Below are positions 1-15,290 of a stretch of DNA of 64,000 nt, one piece after another. The position numbers and the translations under genes were made by a program. Each line of letters starts with the position of its first letter. Positions within the stretch are counted from its first letter, which is position 1. The stretch is taken from the NCBI RefSeq assembly GCF_963576545.1, contig NC_083653.1, positions 18,689,639 to 18,753,638 on the forward strand. Reading direction: 5' to 3'. The notes under the pieces are model-generated. The model had not been told where the DNA came from. It saw only the letters and a program-made list of their open reading frames with translations, and ran no database searches. Source of the DNA: Limanda limanda. Taxonomy: Eukaryota > Chordata > Actinopteri > Pleuronectiformes > Pleuronectidae.

Positions 1-567
1 CACACATTAAACCCTGGGTGGGCAGAGAGAGGCAAAACAGTATTGTGTTGCAGGCATCTTCTCCAAGCCCTCCACTACTCGGTTTGTTTTTTCTTTCTCA
101 GATTTTCCTCTTACTCTATTAACACTCATTCTTTCTTAATTCCCCCCTCTCTCTCTCAGTCTGTCCCTCCCTCCTCCGTCTCTTGTTACACATGAGAATG
201 GGGAGCAGATGTGGCGTGGGATGTATGCGTCTCTAATGTTGAACTGCTCTCTTATTTACCAAACAGGTCGCTCTTGTTCAGCAATGACAGGTTTGAATTA
301 CAGGGCCTGGGTTTGCTCCAAGACTACCCAACTCCCCCCTTTCCTGTTCTGTGGTGTTTTAGTGTGTGAGTGTGTGTGTGTGTGTGTCAGATGCTGAGAT
401 TAGACATATAGGAAACAATATACCTGCCTCGGTTGTGTAGTTTTGCCCTGAACCCAGACATTAACAAAAAAACCTTCAGACCTTGTCTCCTTTTTTTTCC
501 AGTCCATCGCCCTCGAACTGACGGGTGCTGGAGTTTGCTTCTAAAATATACCTTACACAGACTCACT

Positions 568-585
568 CACACACACACACACACT

Positions 586-649
<64 letters not shown>
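568..649. repeat. (CA)n microsatellite
   Basis: CA dinucleotide tract interrupted once near 585. Typical fish microsatellite; the ORF running through it is an artefact. Confidence 0.95.
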
Positions 650-653
<4 letters not shown>

Positions 654-3600
654 CCATGGTCTTCTATATTCCTAATACCCCTGATAATTTGAGGGTATAG
701 AGTCAGACAAGATGGTGTCAGATATCGGTTTGATCTGCCTCAGGGCTGTGATTTGCCAGATTAGCCGTAGGATTACTTCTGTGATCACAGCACACTTATG
801 TCTCATGCACACACACACACACAGTAATAAGTTGTAACATTAGCTCTTCGGAGAGACCGTTTTATGTGTGTTTCACAACAGGGGGATTTTTATGCCTCAG
901 TTCTCAGCTTCGCAAAACATTAATCCATTTACCAAGATTAGCTCATTCTTTAGCTTCCTTGATTTTCTATTTTGAGAACGATCAAAAGCCTTCAAGCCTC
1001 AAGAAAAGCTGAGGAACAACTCTGCAGTTTCTGTTAAGTGTCTAAAAAAAAAACAGAATCAGCGATCCATCGTAAATGCGTCGCACTTTTCTCCCTCTCG
1101 CTCTCACTGGGTCTGTTAAAGGCATTAGGAACATGTCTGTGACTGCTGTAAGATTAGCTCTCACAGCCATTTCATCTGTATTATTTAAGATTTGAAGGGG
1201 GGTGTCCTTGACATGTCAGCTGTCTGGGTCAGGTCAGAGAGCCGTCAGGTTTTAAAGGCCTCAGGTGAAAGCCTTTAAGCCAGTGTGGAAATGCCTGAAC
1301 CCCAGTTGTGCCACTGAATGTGTTGCCGCTCATAAGCTCTGCGTTTCAGCACTCGGAGTAAAAGTAAAAGTAAAATTTAGCACCCAGCTATTTAGGGTTT
1401 AGTTTTCTGATTCAACTTTTAGGAAGTCAACCAGTCACTGCTGTTGAGCAAAAGCTCAGAGTGTGCAATCCAGACTTGTTAATCTGGAGTTAGGTAGACA
1501 CACTTAGACCAGAGCCACAGTTTCAAGACTGTACTTGGGGATTAAAGTGCACACTTTTCAAAATGTAATTATGCGTAGCTTCAGGGCACCTGAGGTTCAG
1601 CTAACCTGCTTCTACCTGCACTGATGACCCCACATGAGCCATCAAACAGCTCACTGCCACTCAACCATCCGGGGTCACGTCGAATATTTGACCTCACTCA
1701 TTGCTCTCCTGGAGCGAAATGTTTCTGCCCTCCTCACCGATACCTCTTGCTGCGCCTCTAGTTGTTTATGGCAACCACAACGTTTGGTTTATATTCATGT
1801 CTTGTCAGATAGCGAGAATTCCTGTGTCTCACTCCCACCGACGCTGCCTCAGGAAAGGTCAGCTTTTATTATCTTGAGCAAGTTAGAGTGGTGTATTTGT
1901 AGGCTGCAGGTGCTTTGGCTGCTATGACACATGGGAGAAACTGTATGAAAACATGACAATTCCAAAGTGCTGAGCAGTTCATCATGTGTAATTTAGCAAC
2001 TTTTTATCATCTGGATGGGGCTTAATACTTTTAGTAGACAATGCGTCTGCACATTCCTGAGCTCCATGTACTGCAAAGCCTTTTATTGTTTATTTCTTTG
2101 TTGTTTACACCAAAATACGAATCTCTAGATTTTTCTTTACATACTGTTTATCTTATATTCTTTCTTTCTATTCTTACCACCCATCTTCTCTGTGCCTCAA
2201 TCCCTTGCTGTCTGTCAGACAACCAGTATCAGAGAGTGATCTCCGTCCTCTGTATTGGAGGGTGTCAACTTGACAAGGCTTTGCACATTATCGAGAATAA
2301 CAACTGTATGCAAGGCCTTTGAGGCGGTGCATTGTCTAGTATTTCGGTCGTCTGGACGAAATAAGGCCTTCTGGTTCTTATTGATGAGATTTACATTGCT
2401 TCTCTTCAGAGCTACATTTCCATTGAAAACCTATGTGAGTGCTGTAGGTCTCCCTTTATGTGAGTCCACTGTTGAGTTTGAAGGTGTTATCTTACTAAAA
2501 TGTTCATAAGGATTTTAATAATAGTAATAATAATAATAAAGTTGTACATTTCAACACAAAGTAGAGTTTAGCTGAGACTTAAAAGAAGACTCAAACTCAT
2601 TTCCTTGCAAATGTTTTGCAATAATCTGTGAGATTCAAGTGTTATTTGATTCAAGTGCAGCGATATATAGTTTAGTTTCTATATAGTCAGTAATGTTTGT
2701 AACTGCAATAGGAATTTCAGTGGTTTTTAATGTAAGCACACAGAAAACTAATAGTTTTTTGAAGCACATATAAAGGCTAATTCTGAAGATCTGCAATAAT
2801 GTGAGTGAGTGTTGACACACAAATTGGAGTAGTTAATCAGACAAACCTGCAGGCTTTGTGAAAGGCAACACTCTAAGTGTGGAGTTCTAAGATTTGTTTT
2901 TTTACAAATGCAGTATGCAAACAAACTCACAGTCTGTTTGGAATTCCCTCTGACACTGAAACTATTCTGTGTTGAACAGGGATTTCGCTTCATGCATTCC
3001 TCTACACAGGACCCACAGAAGCAGGTCAGAAAGAGCTTTTTCTTCCCTCAGGGAACCGTTCATCACCAGCTTTGACAGTTAAAGACTTTAACATGAATAT
3101 TTTAAGCATTTAGCTCAGTTTCTACTTCAGAGCAGATAATAATGAGTGTAGCAGTAACATAAGCTGCTGTACTCGTCATTATTTGTCTGTCACTGCAGGG
3201 AGATCACAGAACAAAATAATTTACAAGAAAAAAGGGACATTTAAAAAAATAATTGTGAAAGCACAGGAAAAGTATACGTTGGAGCAGGTGATTGGGGGGG
3301 GGGGGGGTGCATCTCAAAGACACCTCTGCTGGTTGTAAAATAGGGATAATATGTGACCCTGAGGGCCCCTTCACCTCCACAGTTAATCTGCAAGGAGAGA
3401 GAAACGAGCAATCTGGGTGTCTTAAAAGCTTGTTTCTTGTCCTTTTTCTCTGTTGTTTGTTGCCTCTTTATATGCAGCATATATTATGCCTATGTGTTAA
3501 GTTACACTTTCTAAAACTCACCTGAGAAGATGAGATTGTGTTTGGAAAGAGTTTATATTGTGTGGCCCCTGGGGTTTGTGTGAACGCTCTGTGATAGATA

Positions 3601-6600
3601 GCTACTGACATCCTGTGTCTAATCCCCTCTGTGCTGCAGCAGAACACAGACAGCTACAACGTTAGGGCAGGATTAATGTGTGATGCATACAAACAGTCGG
3701 TACAAAACAAAGATACACAGCACAGGGATGATTATGCGTTCTATATTTTATAATTAAATGGAATAATTGAAGACTACCCATCAGTCTACACTCAATAACC
3801 CTTAATAAATTGGATTTATACGACACCTTTGAAGGACACTTAACAAATTTGTAACATTACTAAAACAAATAAATAAAATATATTTATTAATGAAATAATA
3901 ACTTAGGGGCTAAATTAAAAATATAGTTTCAAATCTTTATTTTTAAATGTGCAGAAAATTCTTAAAATTGTTTCACTTTGTCACAAAGGGGTTTTCCAAC
4001 AAAGATAATATATAATAATAATTAAAATTTGAATTTACAACATGAGAGAATGCCTAAAATGTGACTAGGTCTAATAACTAAAATAGTAATATTCATCTCT
4101 GTGTGTAGCTCTCCTGTGGTGCTCAGTCGTACGCTACACTTCCTGTGTATGAGGCAAAGCCCATAAAGATATCCGTCCCAGATCAAAGTCCCATGCTCTC
4201 CCATAAAGCATGATCAAAGCCCCTATTGAGCACAGCGTTGTCATAACTTCTCATAAGCTGGCCGAGCAGCTCGCCAGGCCTCAGCTGGATAAAGATGACT
4301 TGTTGCTGCTGCCTGGTTAAGATTATTATCACACTGTGAAGGGGATAAACCACTACATGTGTCCAGACTGGCAACATGTAGTTGACTTTGTGAAACTTAG
4401 TTCTCTTTGCATGGGCTATACATTGAAGAATAGCTTGATTCTGTAATATACAATAAAACGAATATATATTCAGGTTAAAATATTGTGTCAAATAGTAAAG
4501 GTGATTGTCTGAAACCTCTCTAACTGGTTGTTAGCAATGGTCATTTTACTGTTGATGAGTTGTTCATTTACAGAACCAAAGTCAAATAGTAAAATTTAAT
4601 TTCAAGTGTTCATTGTAACTACTGAAGTGTTTTCCCTTTAAGAGTAGCGAGGTTCGGTGCGTTTGTCCTAAACAGGAGCTGTTTGTCGCTGTGGCGGCAG
4701 AAGGCTCACAGATAAAAAGAACAGTGGCCTCTTGGGGGGGAAAAAAAGTGGCCTGGTGCGAACAAGCCTTTACTCTTCTTCCAAATCAACAGACCGAAAA
4801 CATCGTCACCACTCACCAAAATAACTGAACCTGCAGTGCCACATGTAAATCAATTAGAGATTGTAATAGCAGCAAAGTCAGTGTATTACTGCTTCTCAAA
4901 ATGCTGCAGTTGGAATCCAAAGATGTTGCAGAGCATCTTGGAGGGTTTTAACCTGCTTTTGGATTTAATTGTCACTACTATTTATTCTTTCAGACTTACA
5001 AGTTATCCATTCTGTTATTTTGCTATGGTATGAAAAAATTCATTATAAATAGTGTTAATGAGAAACAGAATATATTGTAGGCATACTTAGCAATTGTGCT
5101 CACAGATGAAAGTTTGTGGATAAGACATTCGGACTCTGAACATTTTTTATAAAATTAATTGTATGACCAAATACCAAATATAATATATTAAAGCACAATA
5201 TTGGATTGAAATTATTTATTTTCCTCTATAAGTATCTGTGAGTCTTGGACCCTAAATTAAAAAACAGTGCTTGGATTTCTTCTTTGTTTTGATTTCTTTT
5301 TGCTTAGAATAATGTTACTTTTCAAGTGGGACACTTTGGCGTTGGTAGTACTACTGTAGGTCTGTACAGGACTCCTAATAAGCCGTGTTAAGACATGAAC
5401 TCTGCACAATGTCTCCAAAAAGGAGTCCAGACATTCGCCAGAGTGTGCCACACATCAGATGCTTCAGGTGAGGGGGCGTTGCAGCAGCCAGAGACAGGGT
5501 GATAATATCAATTCCGCTGCAGAGATCACATGTTTTTGTTTACAGCACATTGACACCGGCATCGGCCCTTATCACCAAAAGCTCTCTTGACATCTTTGTC
5601 ACATTTTTGTGTCTGTTGTGTATAAAGAAACACCTTGAATACACTCATTCACAATGCATCCTGCAGAAAATCTCCTGCTGTGTTTCAAAAAAGGATCATT
5701 CTGATATTCTGTGGAGTTTTTTTAACTTGAGGGCTGGGCGGAGAAAGTCCGGTAAAAGTCTGGAGCCTCTCACTCTGACATTTGCTTTCTCACAAATAGC
5801 CCCTCCGGAGAATGTCTGCAGATTATCCAGAGTTTAGTGCATGTGCATTGGCAAATAATACATTGTTTTGAAAGCTGGGAGTGATTCTATCTGTGCAAAG
5901 TGTTTTAGCATCCCCGTATCACTGTAACAGCTGTTGGCATAGAATTAGTTCAGACTTGTGGCTGCAGCTCCAAACTCTTTTCCACACAAAAGGTTCAACT
6001 TCATGCTTTATGTTTCCTTTTTATGCCAAGAAAAGTGGGTGAGGCAAAACAAACCTGTCATGTTTGTGACTCTGTAGATTTGGTTCATTATCTTTCTCTA
6101 CCTGACTTTCAAAGGAGACCAGCATTGTATTTTAGTTTCTGGCTTTTGCACAAAACTGTGGGTGTGTTTAAGGTTTAAAACAAACTGAGGGGGTGATTAT
6201 AGACCAGCACAACATTTAAAGTGGTTCAGAATTACATATTGCTTCAAAGAGACCATTAGGTTCAGTTCAAGTTCAGCTTAAATTCACTTAACAAAAGTTT
6301 GGCTTTAAATATTTAGGTAAAACGTGTAGTAAATCAACATTGTATCACTTGAACTTCACTCTAATGTAGCACAAGCAGCAGATTGGAGCTGCCGTTTTTT
6401 CAAAAACAAAAGTTAAGTTTGAATAAATGAGAACTGGCACTTTCTTCATTCAAACTAGTTTGATTGCAGTCCATAGACCATACCACAGACTAATTATGCT
6501 CACACGGGACTTTTCACATTTGTTGTCACAGAGACACTTTGTCGACAAAAGTTGTTGATTAACAGTCTCATTGTTTTCTGTTATTTTTCTGACTATGAAA

Positions 6601-9600
6601 AATCCCCAAAACTCCACATGATGCTAGATATTTTGTAGCCATAATTATAAGATCAGCATGGCTGTGTTCTCAAGTGTCCCCCTTGATTTCTATTAATGAG
6701 TGATCATTTTTACAATGCCCTCTGCTAGACCTTAACAAAAACTACTTGAAATGATCTAATTTGTTTCTTAAAGGGATAATTTACAGAAAAATATAAATTC
6801 ACTCATTATCTTCAAACGCAGACAAAACAAAAACCCCTTGGCAGTGGTAGATTAATAGTTGTCATTGCATTTGTTACCAGAATTATTTGGGCATATTTAT
6901 TCCTTCCTAATGGAATATAAAGTATAAACTATAAATAATATATATTACTATTTATATAATAAGATGTATTTATATTCATAGTACTGGCAACATAAATGAT
7001 AAACAACACCTTATGAACGTTTACTTGGAATTTTCCAGACACCTCCATTACCAACACAGACACACACCTTCCTAGCAAATGCACACACATTGTCTACCCC
7101 TACTCACAGGAGTAGGGATGACAGGTTTTGACTCAACCATCATCATTATGTCTTCTGGCCTCTGGGCCTCAGCTGTCGCCAGGTCTCCTGAAATCATAAT
7201 GGTCAAAATAGTGTCTAATATCATCTTTGTTCCATTTCATCTTCCTGAGATACAGTTGATCTTTAAGTTACTATTGATAAATGAGGCTGGAGCGAAAGGC
7301 ACAGCTGCACCAGGCGTCTTTTTATCATCAGACAAGTCTGAGATGTCACAGCTCCAAAAGCAGAAAAGCAAACAACATAAAAATCCTACCATACAAAAGG
7401 TTAGCAAATGATCGAAGAGGGAGTGCCAGAGAAAAGGAAAGAGAAGAAGCGTTGACCCCTGCAGCTATAACGCCCTCAGATGGCCCATATTCAGACAAAG
7501 CAAGGACAAGTAAAAGCACAGAGGAAAAAAGATTGATGGTGTGCGATGAGGTAATAACAGAGGAAGAAAAGCGGTGCAGAAAATCTGCCTTTTCTTTCCC
7601 TACTTTGTTAATGAATGACATCAAAAGAAGCGTCAGACTGAAGCTACAGGCTGCCATTGAGTGAACATGAGATCATATGTCAACACAGGAAGGTGGAATT
7701 AGCGATTGAAGGGAATTTGTGGCAACACAATCCAAGTATGATGACAGTAATGTGTTTGTTATTATGGCTTCTATGGACTTTATTTTAATTAAGACAGTGA
7801 CTGTGGCAGTGAGGTTCAGGTGATGACTTTTAGCTTTGAAGTTCTAATAGTGTATTGGTTGTGTGGCCAAGGACTCGTATCCTGTTTTGCCTTCGGAACA
7901 GTGTATTCAAAGTACTACAGGGTTCAATGCTCTTTGTCTTTTTTTTTTAAATTGTGACTTAAAATTCAACTCATGCTGAACAAGTAAGTTGCCAAAGCTC
8001 AAAATTGATGTGCTCAAATTGTAAGGTCCGATCATCAAGCCAAGCTCCTTGACCCATCGACTCCTCCAGACCTTCAAGGAAATAGAAGTTGATTTGCTTT
8101 CAAAACTATGGGAAAAACCTGCTGGCTTGTCCATATGTGCCGTTCTGTGTGCCAAAATGTAAATATATATTCAAAAAAGATTTCACATTTCTCTCTGGTA
8201 TGTCTGTAGTGATAGGAGGAGGAAACCTCAAACAGGCAGGATTGATGTTTCCACCACTCAACCAATCTGGCTTTTCTGTCTATATGACGCAGCATTTCTC
8301 TATGTCTCAAAAGGCACTGAGTTTGAGGCATTGTCAGAAATTCAACTAATTGTCCGGCACAACTTATCGCCGGTGCACTGCACAACACACAACAAACTCA
8401 TGCGTCTCAGAAATGGGGCCAAAAACATGCTTAAATTGCATTCAGCATAAGACTTGTTACTTACACAGGTCACTGTCTAAATTGTCTCTCAAATGAGACA
8501 TGGTGACTTTGCCTAGACGCGTGTCTTTGTCTTTTATGCATCGTCAACACTGTTTAATTAAGTGAAATGACTCATCTCGTTTTAATAAAGTGTCTTGGCT
8601 TTAACAGGGGAACAAACTGGCTGAAATAAATGGGCTTTATATCAGTCCAAGACATTTCTCTTTCTGTACTGTCGGTCATGTAGTTCTTTGGTTTTTGTTC
8701 CGGTCACTGTGACCATGTTCAGTCAGATCTCCTGCTCTGTGGTCACTGCTCTGCAGGTCTTGTTGCACTTCTTTTTGCCCGTGGGAGGAAGTTAAAGGGT
8801 CGTCGGTGCAGCAACAGGTGTAAAGCATTGGTTCCACGTCTGGAGGTCTTCTAAGAAAGCCTGCTGCTCTCACTGAACACACATAACCATTTCTGGCTGG
8901 CGTGCTTACAGTTGCACTGAACCATGCAGTGTGAGGTTGGCAGGTTAAGAAGGATTTCTGGATTCAGATTTTCTGCGCACGCACTTCCATTCTTCTGGAA
9001 CGAAGATTCCTTCTGGCACTTTTCTCCTTTTACAGACGGTCATCTTTTCTGCTGTAATTATGGATTTTGATAGCACAGGATCCAAAAAGACGTACCCCCC
9101 TTTTGGATCCTTGCCTGAGCACAGCGCTGGATCTGTGAGCTCTCGTAAAGATGAGACTTGGAAGAGCCCTAATATAGACGTCATGCTGACTGACAGCTTG
9201 TAACTATTGGCTACGGTGCTCAAGTCCTGCCTGTATGTCTGGAATTTGTGCGCGACCGTATTTCATCTCCAAGAATTCAGGGGAATGGCAGGTGCAACCA
9301 GAAAAGGCTATGCTCACCATCTATGCAGCCATTGAAAAAAACGTCATTCCACACATGTAACCACGTAGACAACCATTTCTCACTGCTGCAGAATATATAT
9401 ACGAGTAGATTAGATTGGTTGATAACTGTGAAATGTATCAGCAACTGTTTTTCACACAGAAAACAGAAATTCAGACGAGAGCCCAGTGTCAACTGGGATT
9501 GGCTCCAGCCCCCCCACAATCTTTGAAAACGATAAGATGTTGTTCTATTTTCTGACACTTTATAGATTAACTCACTTCTTGTAAAAAGAAAATCTGGGAG

Positions 9601-10745
9601 AATCAAATGTCTTTCATGCCTGAGAAATGACTCAAACATTTCGATTTTCAGGCCATACATCTTCTTTGGCAGCCAGACATAAAATCTTTCTATATCTTCA
9701 CAAATGGCACATGACACATTGGTACCACATGAGGCATGTGTTTGATTATGGAAACATAGAAGCTTGTGGTTTCTCCTCACAGTCACATGCAGCATCTAGA
9801 CACGGCTGGTATATGAAAATGTACCCATGCTCATACATGATGTTGCATGTACACAGGGATGAGTAAAATAATCTCCCCTACTCACTGGTTATTGCACTTA
9901 AACTCTGGTTGTGTTGCCCTCCATGTGATAATGAGTGTGTCCCCAGCTGACCTCCATTTAAACTCCGTGTTTGAACAGCACTGGCCTGATCCAGTGTTTA
10001 TTGGAGGCCTGCTGGAAACACGATGCCCTGTGAATCACACTGTGTCGCTGCTGAAGCTAATGTGTCAGGTCCTCCTGTAAGTTATCACCAACACTGATCC
10101 CTGATTCGGGATGCAACAGTGGCCTTAAGTTTTGAGATATTCTTTCCTTTTTTTAATTTTAAGGTTTTGGGGAGGTTTAGTAGAGAAAATATTAAAGGCT
10201 TATTTTTATTTGTGATACATATACATTTAATGTGCAAGACTGTGAACATCATTTCTTTAAGAGTGATGGAACTACACATCCCAGAAAACATTGTGAATGA
10301 CCTCTTTCCAATGACTCAAATTAGTATAGTGATATATTATGGTCTGTATCTTGTATGTAGGTATATAGCGTTTAGTAACCTAGTAAAGTCATGCTGAATG
10401 ATCCAATCACTACCGATCGTATAGCCGGCATAATTTTCCCGGTTGTGGTCAACATTTCCATCTTAACAACAAGCTCCACCAATCAAACGCGTCACTATTA
10501 CACCTAAGATTATGTGTATATATATATACTCAAACTTTAACTGCTCTCATTCAGACATTGGGTTTAATTATTGAACTGCTTGTTTCACACACCATTAGCT
10601 CTGCTGTGGTTTAATCCTTTACCCCTGTGGGTCTTTTTAATATTTACAGTCTTATTAATGTCATCCTGCTGCACACACAGGCTCACTTTGGGGGATTGTT
10701 AATATCCCTCCAGTATCTGCTTTTTTACCCAAGAGACTTTGTGTT

Positions 10746-10747
<2 letters not shown>

Positions 10748-10781
<34 letters not shown>
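10748..10781. repeat. (CA)n microsatellite
   Basis: Uninterrupted AC repeat of about 17 units. A second tract of about 13 units lies at 11108-11133. Confidence 0.95.
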
Positions 10782-10784
<3 letters not shown>

Positions 10785-13176
10785 GCCTACTTATCAGGCA
10801 CAGTCCAGTGTTTTTCTACCCTAACTAGTCTCATGATGTCATTTGTACGGGAGCGCTGGTAGCCCGGGCCTATTTCACGGCTAGGTCGAGCCCCTAATTG
10901 TGTGCAGCGTTCCAGCGAGGCACTAATCAGGGCGAGGCAGGCCCAGCAGCCTGACGCTTGACACTAATTGCTCCTGCTCAGACCTGAAGGCCTTGTTCAT
11001 GAAATATTTACCCACCCATCTGTTGACAGTTAACCCCCGCCTCGTCTCTGATCCTTCACCCGCACCCCCCCCCGGTACAGATAGAGACGCTCATGCTCAA
11101 TAACAAGCACACACACACACACACACACACACAAAGGCCAAATATGGTCACGTTTATTTGAATCACAGATGATATCTACATCAATATCTTTTGTTAACTG
11201 AAAACATCACACACTTATTCATAGACTTATTCTGCTACTACACTGTGTTTGTACAAACATCCCACCCCATATATCACACATACAGTAAATAATCTCTCAC
11301 ACATCTATTTGAAAATAAATCCTTGGTCCCTATACTTAATATTTTACATGTCATGCACAATAATCCTGTCATTAGTTCCATGAGCTAGTCTATTGGTGTC
11401 CGGGTCACAAGGTTTGTTTCTGACTGTACAATGTCAGTATTGTGTCAGTTTAGATTCAGGTTTCTCTTCTGTCTTCTGTCAGAATTTCACAAACTTCGAA
11501 TCGGGTTGTCTTGTATAGCTAAAGACTTAAACATGCTTCAAGCAGGGTGCTTGTTATATTCTTGAACAGGGTCTCAGGAAGCATTCACACCTGTTTCATT
11601 GTTTAACATGGTTTCAAATTGTAGTTTAGGGACCAAACCCTGGTGGTTTGATCCGGACTGAGACCACCTCTGAGACCACCAACTACATATTGTCATTTAG
11701 CTTTTATAGAAACCAGTACAACAGTGTGAAACTGTGAGAGGAGACCCCCATGTGTTAGATTCATCAAGTATCCCTTCTCTCTATAGTCAGGTCCTTCAAG
11801 TCTGGCTGCTCAAAACAACTACAAACTCTATTGCCTTAAGAGACTGTAAGAAAATACCAATGCCAAAACCATTCTCTGGCTCATTAATGTACTGTACATC
11901 TCCCACACCATTTTGGAATTGACCAAAGATTTCACCACATCTTTCCCCAGCACTGCGGAGCTTGTAGGGCCTGTAAGCAGACACACGTTCACATGGTTTA
12001 CTCTCAATCACACTCAGTCCCAAGTGCTTCTCTGTTTCTCTCCTCTGTCAGCGCAGCGCTGAGTGAGCGGCTGGTGGTCTGTGTTTACCTTATTAATTAG
12101 CCCAGTGATCCAGAAACACTCTCCCTCTGGTAAATAGAATAACACTGAAAGGTTAGTCAGGGCCCGGAGGAGAGGGTAAAGAAAATAAGAGAGGGCAGGA
12201 GGCGGGGAAAGGAAGAGAGAGAGAGGTAGAGAGACTTTGATAGAAAGAGAGGGAGGGAGTGTGCCAGCATTTTCAGTTTGCTTTTGAGCCGTCATGAGTA
12301 GAAGTGATCAGAGTCGGGGAGGAAACCTGACGCGCTGGGTTGTCATGTTGCAGAATTTAGAGCCTCTGTGATCATCAGTCAACACCATGTCTTTCTTCTT
12401 CAACCACACTACCACCTGGCCTTTTCTTTACCACCATTTATATTTGAATCTTGGATGCGCTGCAATGGCGAATCCTTTCTTTCCTGCTTTTTGTAGACAA
12501 CCGACAAATTGAGGCTAAAATCACAATCTGAGGAACAGAGATTGATCACATCTGGATAAATCTGAAATTAATCCCTTAAAATTGCTACGAAAAGATCACC
12601 TGACATTTTGCAAGGAACAGGATAAATTATTACTGTTGACTGGACGGATTCTTGGTCTCATCTTTGTCGTTTTAAGAGTCTGGGCCCTAATGGCGGGAGC
12701 AGGTATGCTACGCATCTTTCCAGTTGGCTGAAGTGAATACAAATGGGAGCAGCGCAGACCAAAATTCAAAACAGGCCTTTAGTAGACAAATAGATATGCC
12801 TGAGAGCACTGTTATGAATCCATTCCAACTATTTCCAATAACTCGGCTCCTCCATTTCGGGCCACATATCTGTCCTGAGGTTCAAGGCCATACATGGAAA
12901 GCCGAGAGGGAGAAAGAGTGCAGTCAAAAGAATTACATTAGCAATACAGAGTTTTCCCTTGGTTACTAGTTCAAAGAAGGGCGGAGGAAATGTGGTTTTG
13001 ATTTAGCATTGTTGGTTTAAAGCAGGTTAAAGGTCACTTTAAAAGTCCGCCTTACAGAAAAACAGTTTTTTTTCCAACTCATGAATAATTTACTGTGTTG
13101 TAGCACACAAGAACCCAAAGTTAGAATTCAAAAAAAGCATGATTAAATAACTCATGTTTTTCTACGTATCCAGATG

Positions 13177-13329
<153 letters not shown>

Positions 13330-14455
13330 TTTAACAGTGTGCTCCAAAGTGGTGCCACTTGACATCTGGCTGTCATGTTAATGTGTCCAGTGAAACTTGA
13401 AGGGATTTACGGCCGTCCTCCCCCATGGAGTGAAATTCCTTGCCAATAGCTCGAGTTAATTTGCGCCTTCCCATTACCACTAATTACAGCATTCCAAAGA
13501 TTTTACTCTGACGGCATAACAGGCTAAAATACGACAACAACCTTTTTGCCTCTCGGGCCAGACTGCTTAAATCGCAGTTGAAAACGTCTTGAGTGCTAAT
13601 GACCCCGATTGGCTGTGGCAGAGAGCGACCACTGCACTCACTTCCTGGTCCTTGGTGCCATTTGCCGGATAAATTAAGGCCGCTTTCTTTATAGTAGGGA
13701 TGTAAATCCAGCATGTGATGCACAGGGAAATGCTTTTTAAATCATTTTAGCGTTTGATTAACTCCATTAAAGCTGAACATTTATCTTTTACTAATGAGGT
13801 TTTTCTGAAATTTTAATTCGAGGAGTGGTCCATCTGCTCTGCCCCCTCTACTCTGTGTCTGTGGTGGAGTCTGGTTATTATTGACATCACAGTGAAGTGA
13901 CAACTCTACTCTCCCTCAAACCTCCACCACTGAAACTTCCCACAATGAGTATCAGGGCAGAGGATATCCAACATAGAAATAGTTTTTCCTCTTGTGATAA
14001 AATCAGTACCTAGACATTAAACATAGCCACACTTATAAATAGATATATGGTGTGTGCTGTGAAAAATACAACATCTGTTCATTTCCCTAAATCTTTTGTA
14101 TGGTTAGACTTATATTATATTAGGATATTAAGTAAATGTTTATGCCCTTTGTAAAACTATCACTTTTACTTTTACTAGTTTTGCAGATTAAAGGATATCT
14201 CAGGATCTCCTGACTTTTTGACCTTACTCCTCCTCGCATACACCAGTGTCTCTCCCATTTAGCCTGTATCATTTATCTCCAGCAGCCCTGCTGTGATCAC
14301 ATGGCCATATCTGATTCTCCTACTTCCTCTTCTTCCCTCCTCCTCACCTCCGCCCGGCGTGTCCGCTGCTCACAGCATACCAGACGCTACTGCATGGCTC
14401 CCAGGAGGAGCTAACGAGAAGTCCAGATAGATGTTCAGCAGCTGAAGGCTTCGCG

Positions 14456-14672
14456 TGCGTGCGCGTGTGTGTGTGTGTTCCTATGCCTAAACCATTTTAA
14501 GCATAGGACGTTTTTGGAAATGAGGACATTTTTGACTGTTCCCCACTACTTCAAAGGGCTGTTTGAGGGTTAGAATTAGGTTAGGGTTAGGCATTTAGTT
14601 TTGTTGAAGTAAGGGGCTAGGGAATGCATTATGCCAATGAGTGTCCTCACTAAGATAGAAGTACCAACGTGT
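14456..14672 (+). repeat. Dispersed teleost repeat with TTAGGG-like core
   Basis: Starts in a GT-rich tract, continues with a segment containing gggttagaattaggttaggg and ends at tcctcactaagatagaagta followed by acgtgtgtg. I recognise this arrangement as an abundant interspersed fish repeat; I cannot name the family with certainty. The telomere-like units inside belong to the repeat and do not indicate an interstitial telomere. Confidence 0.6.
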
Positions 14673-15290
14673 GTATGTGATTCAAAGCTGTCAATATCAG
14701 AGGCCTGATCAGGCGACATTATTCAGAGTGTCTGTAGTGTTAATGTAATCGTATCTGGTGGAATCATAGCTGCTGGTTAGAGCTCTTTTTTGATTGATCT
14801 GATTTGAATGAAAAGGTTTGGAAGGGGTCACCTCATCAAGTTTCATAGGCGTAGTATCCAATTGACAAACCATTGGGACCATTTGGGGCTTTAATTTGGT
14901 TCTGACATCTTCATCCTTGGTTTGAATTCAGTCAGAAATCCTTTAGGATAATCTTTAGCCAGGCAGGAATTTCTGGATCAAATCAATCAGTGTAAATGTT
15001 TATTTCTTGCGTATGTCTTGAGTTGTCTGCAGGAGGCATATGAAAGAGAAATAAGGTTTTCTTTCACATCTTAAAAGGAATTTCAGTATTATGGTGAGAT
15101 CACTGAAAAGTTTTGACAGCCACATCAGTTTTAATGTCTTCAGTGGTCCAGTACGAAAAGCTGTGTGCTGCAGAAGGCAGATAATGAAGAGAAGATCTTG
15201 CTGAGAAGTCTCAGAAAGTCTGTTTTGGGTTGGCTATTGCTTTGACTCAAAAATATAAACCTGATTTATCTCCCTCCTTTTGTTTTTCAG

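Noticed and set aside
7281..7664. Open frame of 127 codons on the plus strand, tested as a possible disp1 N-terminal exon
   Set aside because: It does not resemble DISP1 N-termini, has no suitable donor at its end and overlaps an equally long frame on the other strand.
9277..9795. Open frame of 172 codons on the minus strand
   Set aside because: Composition is random-looking, no domain is recognisable, and part of it covers a sequence (gggattggctccagccccc) common in fish repeats.
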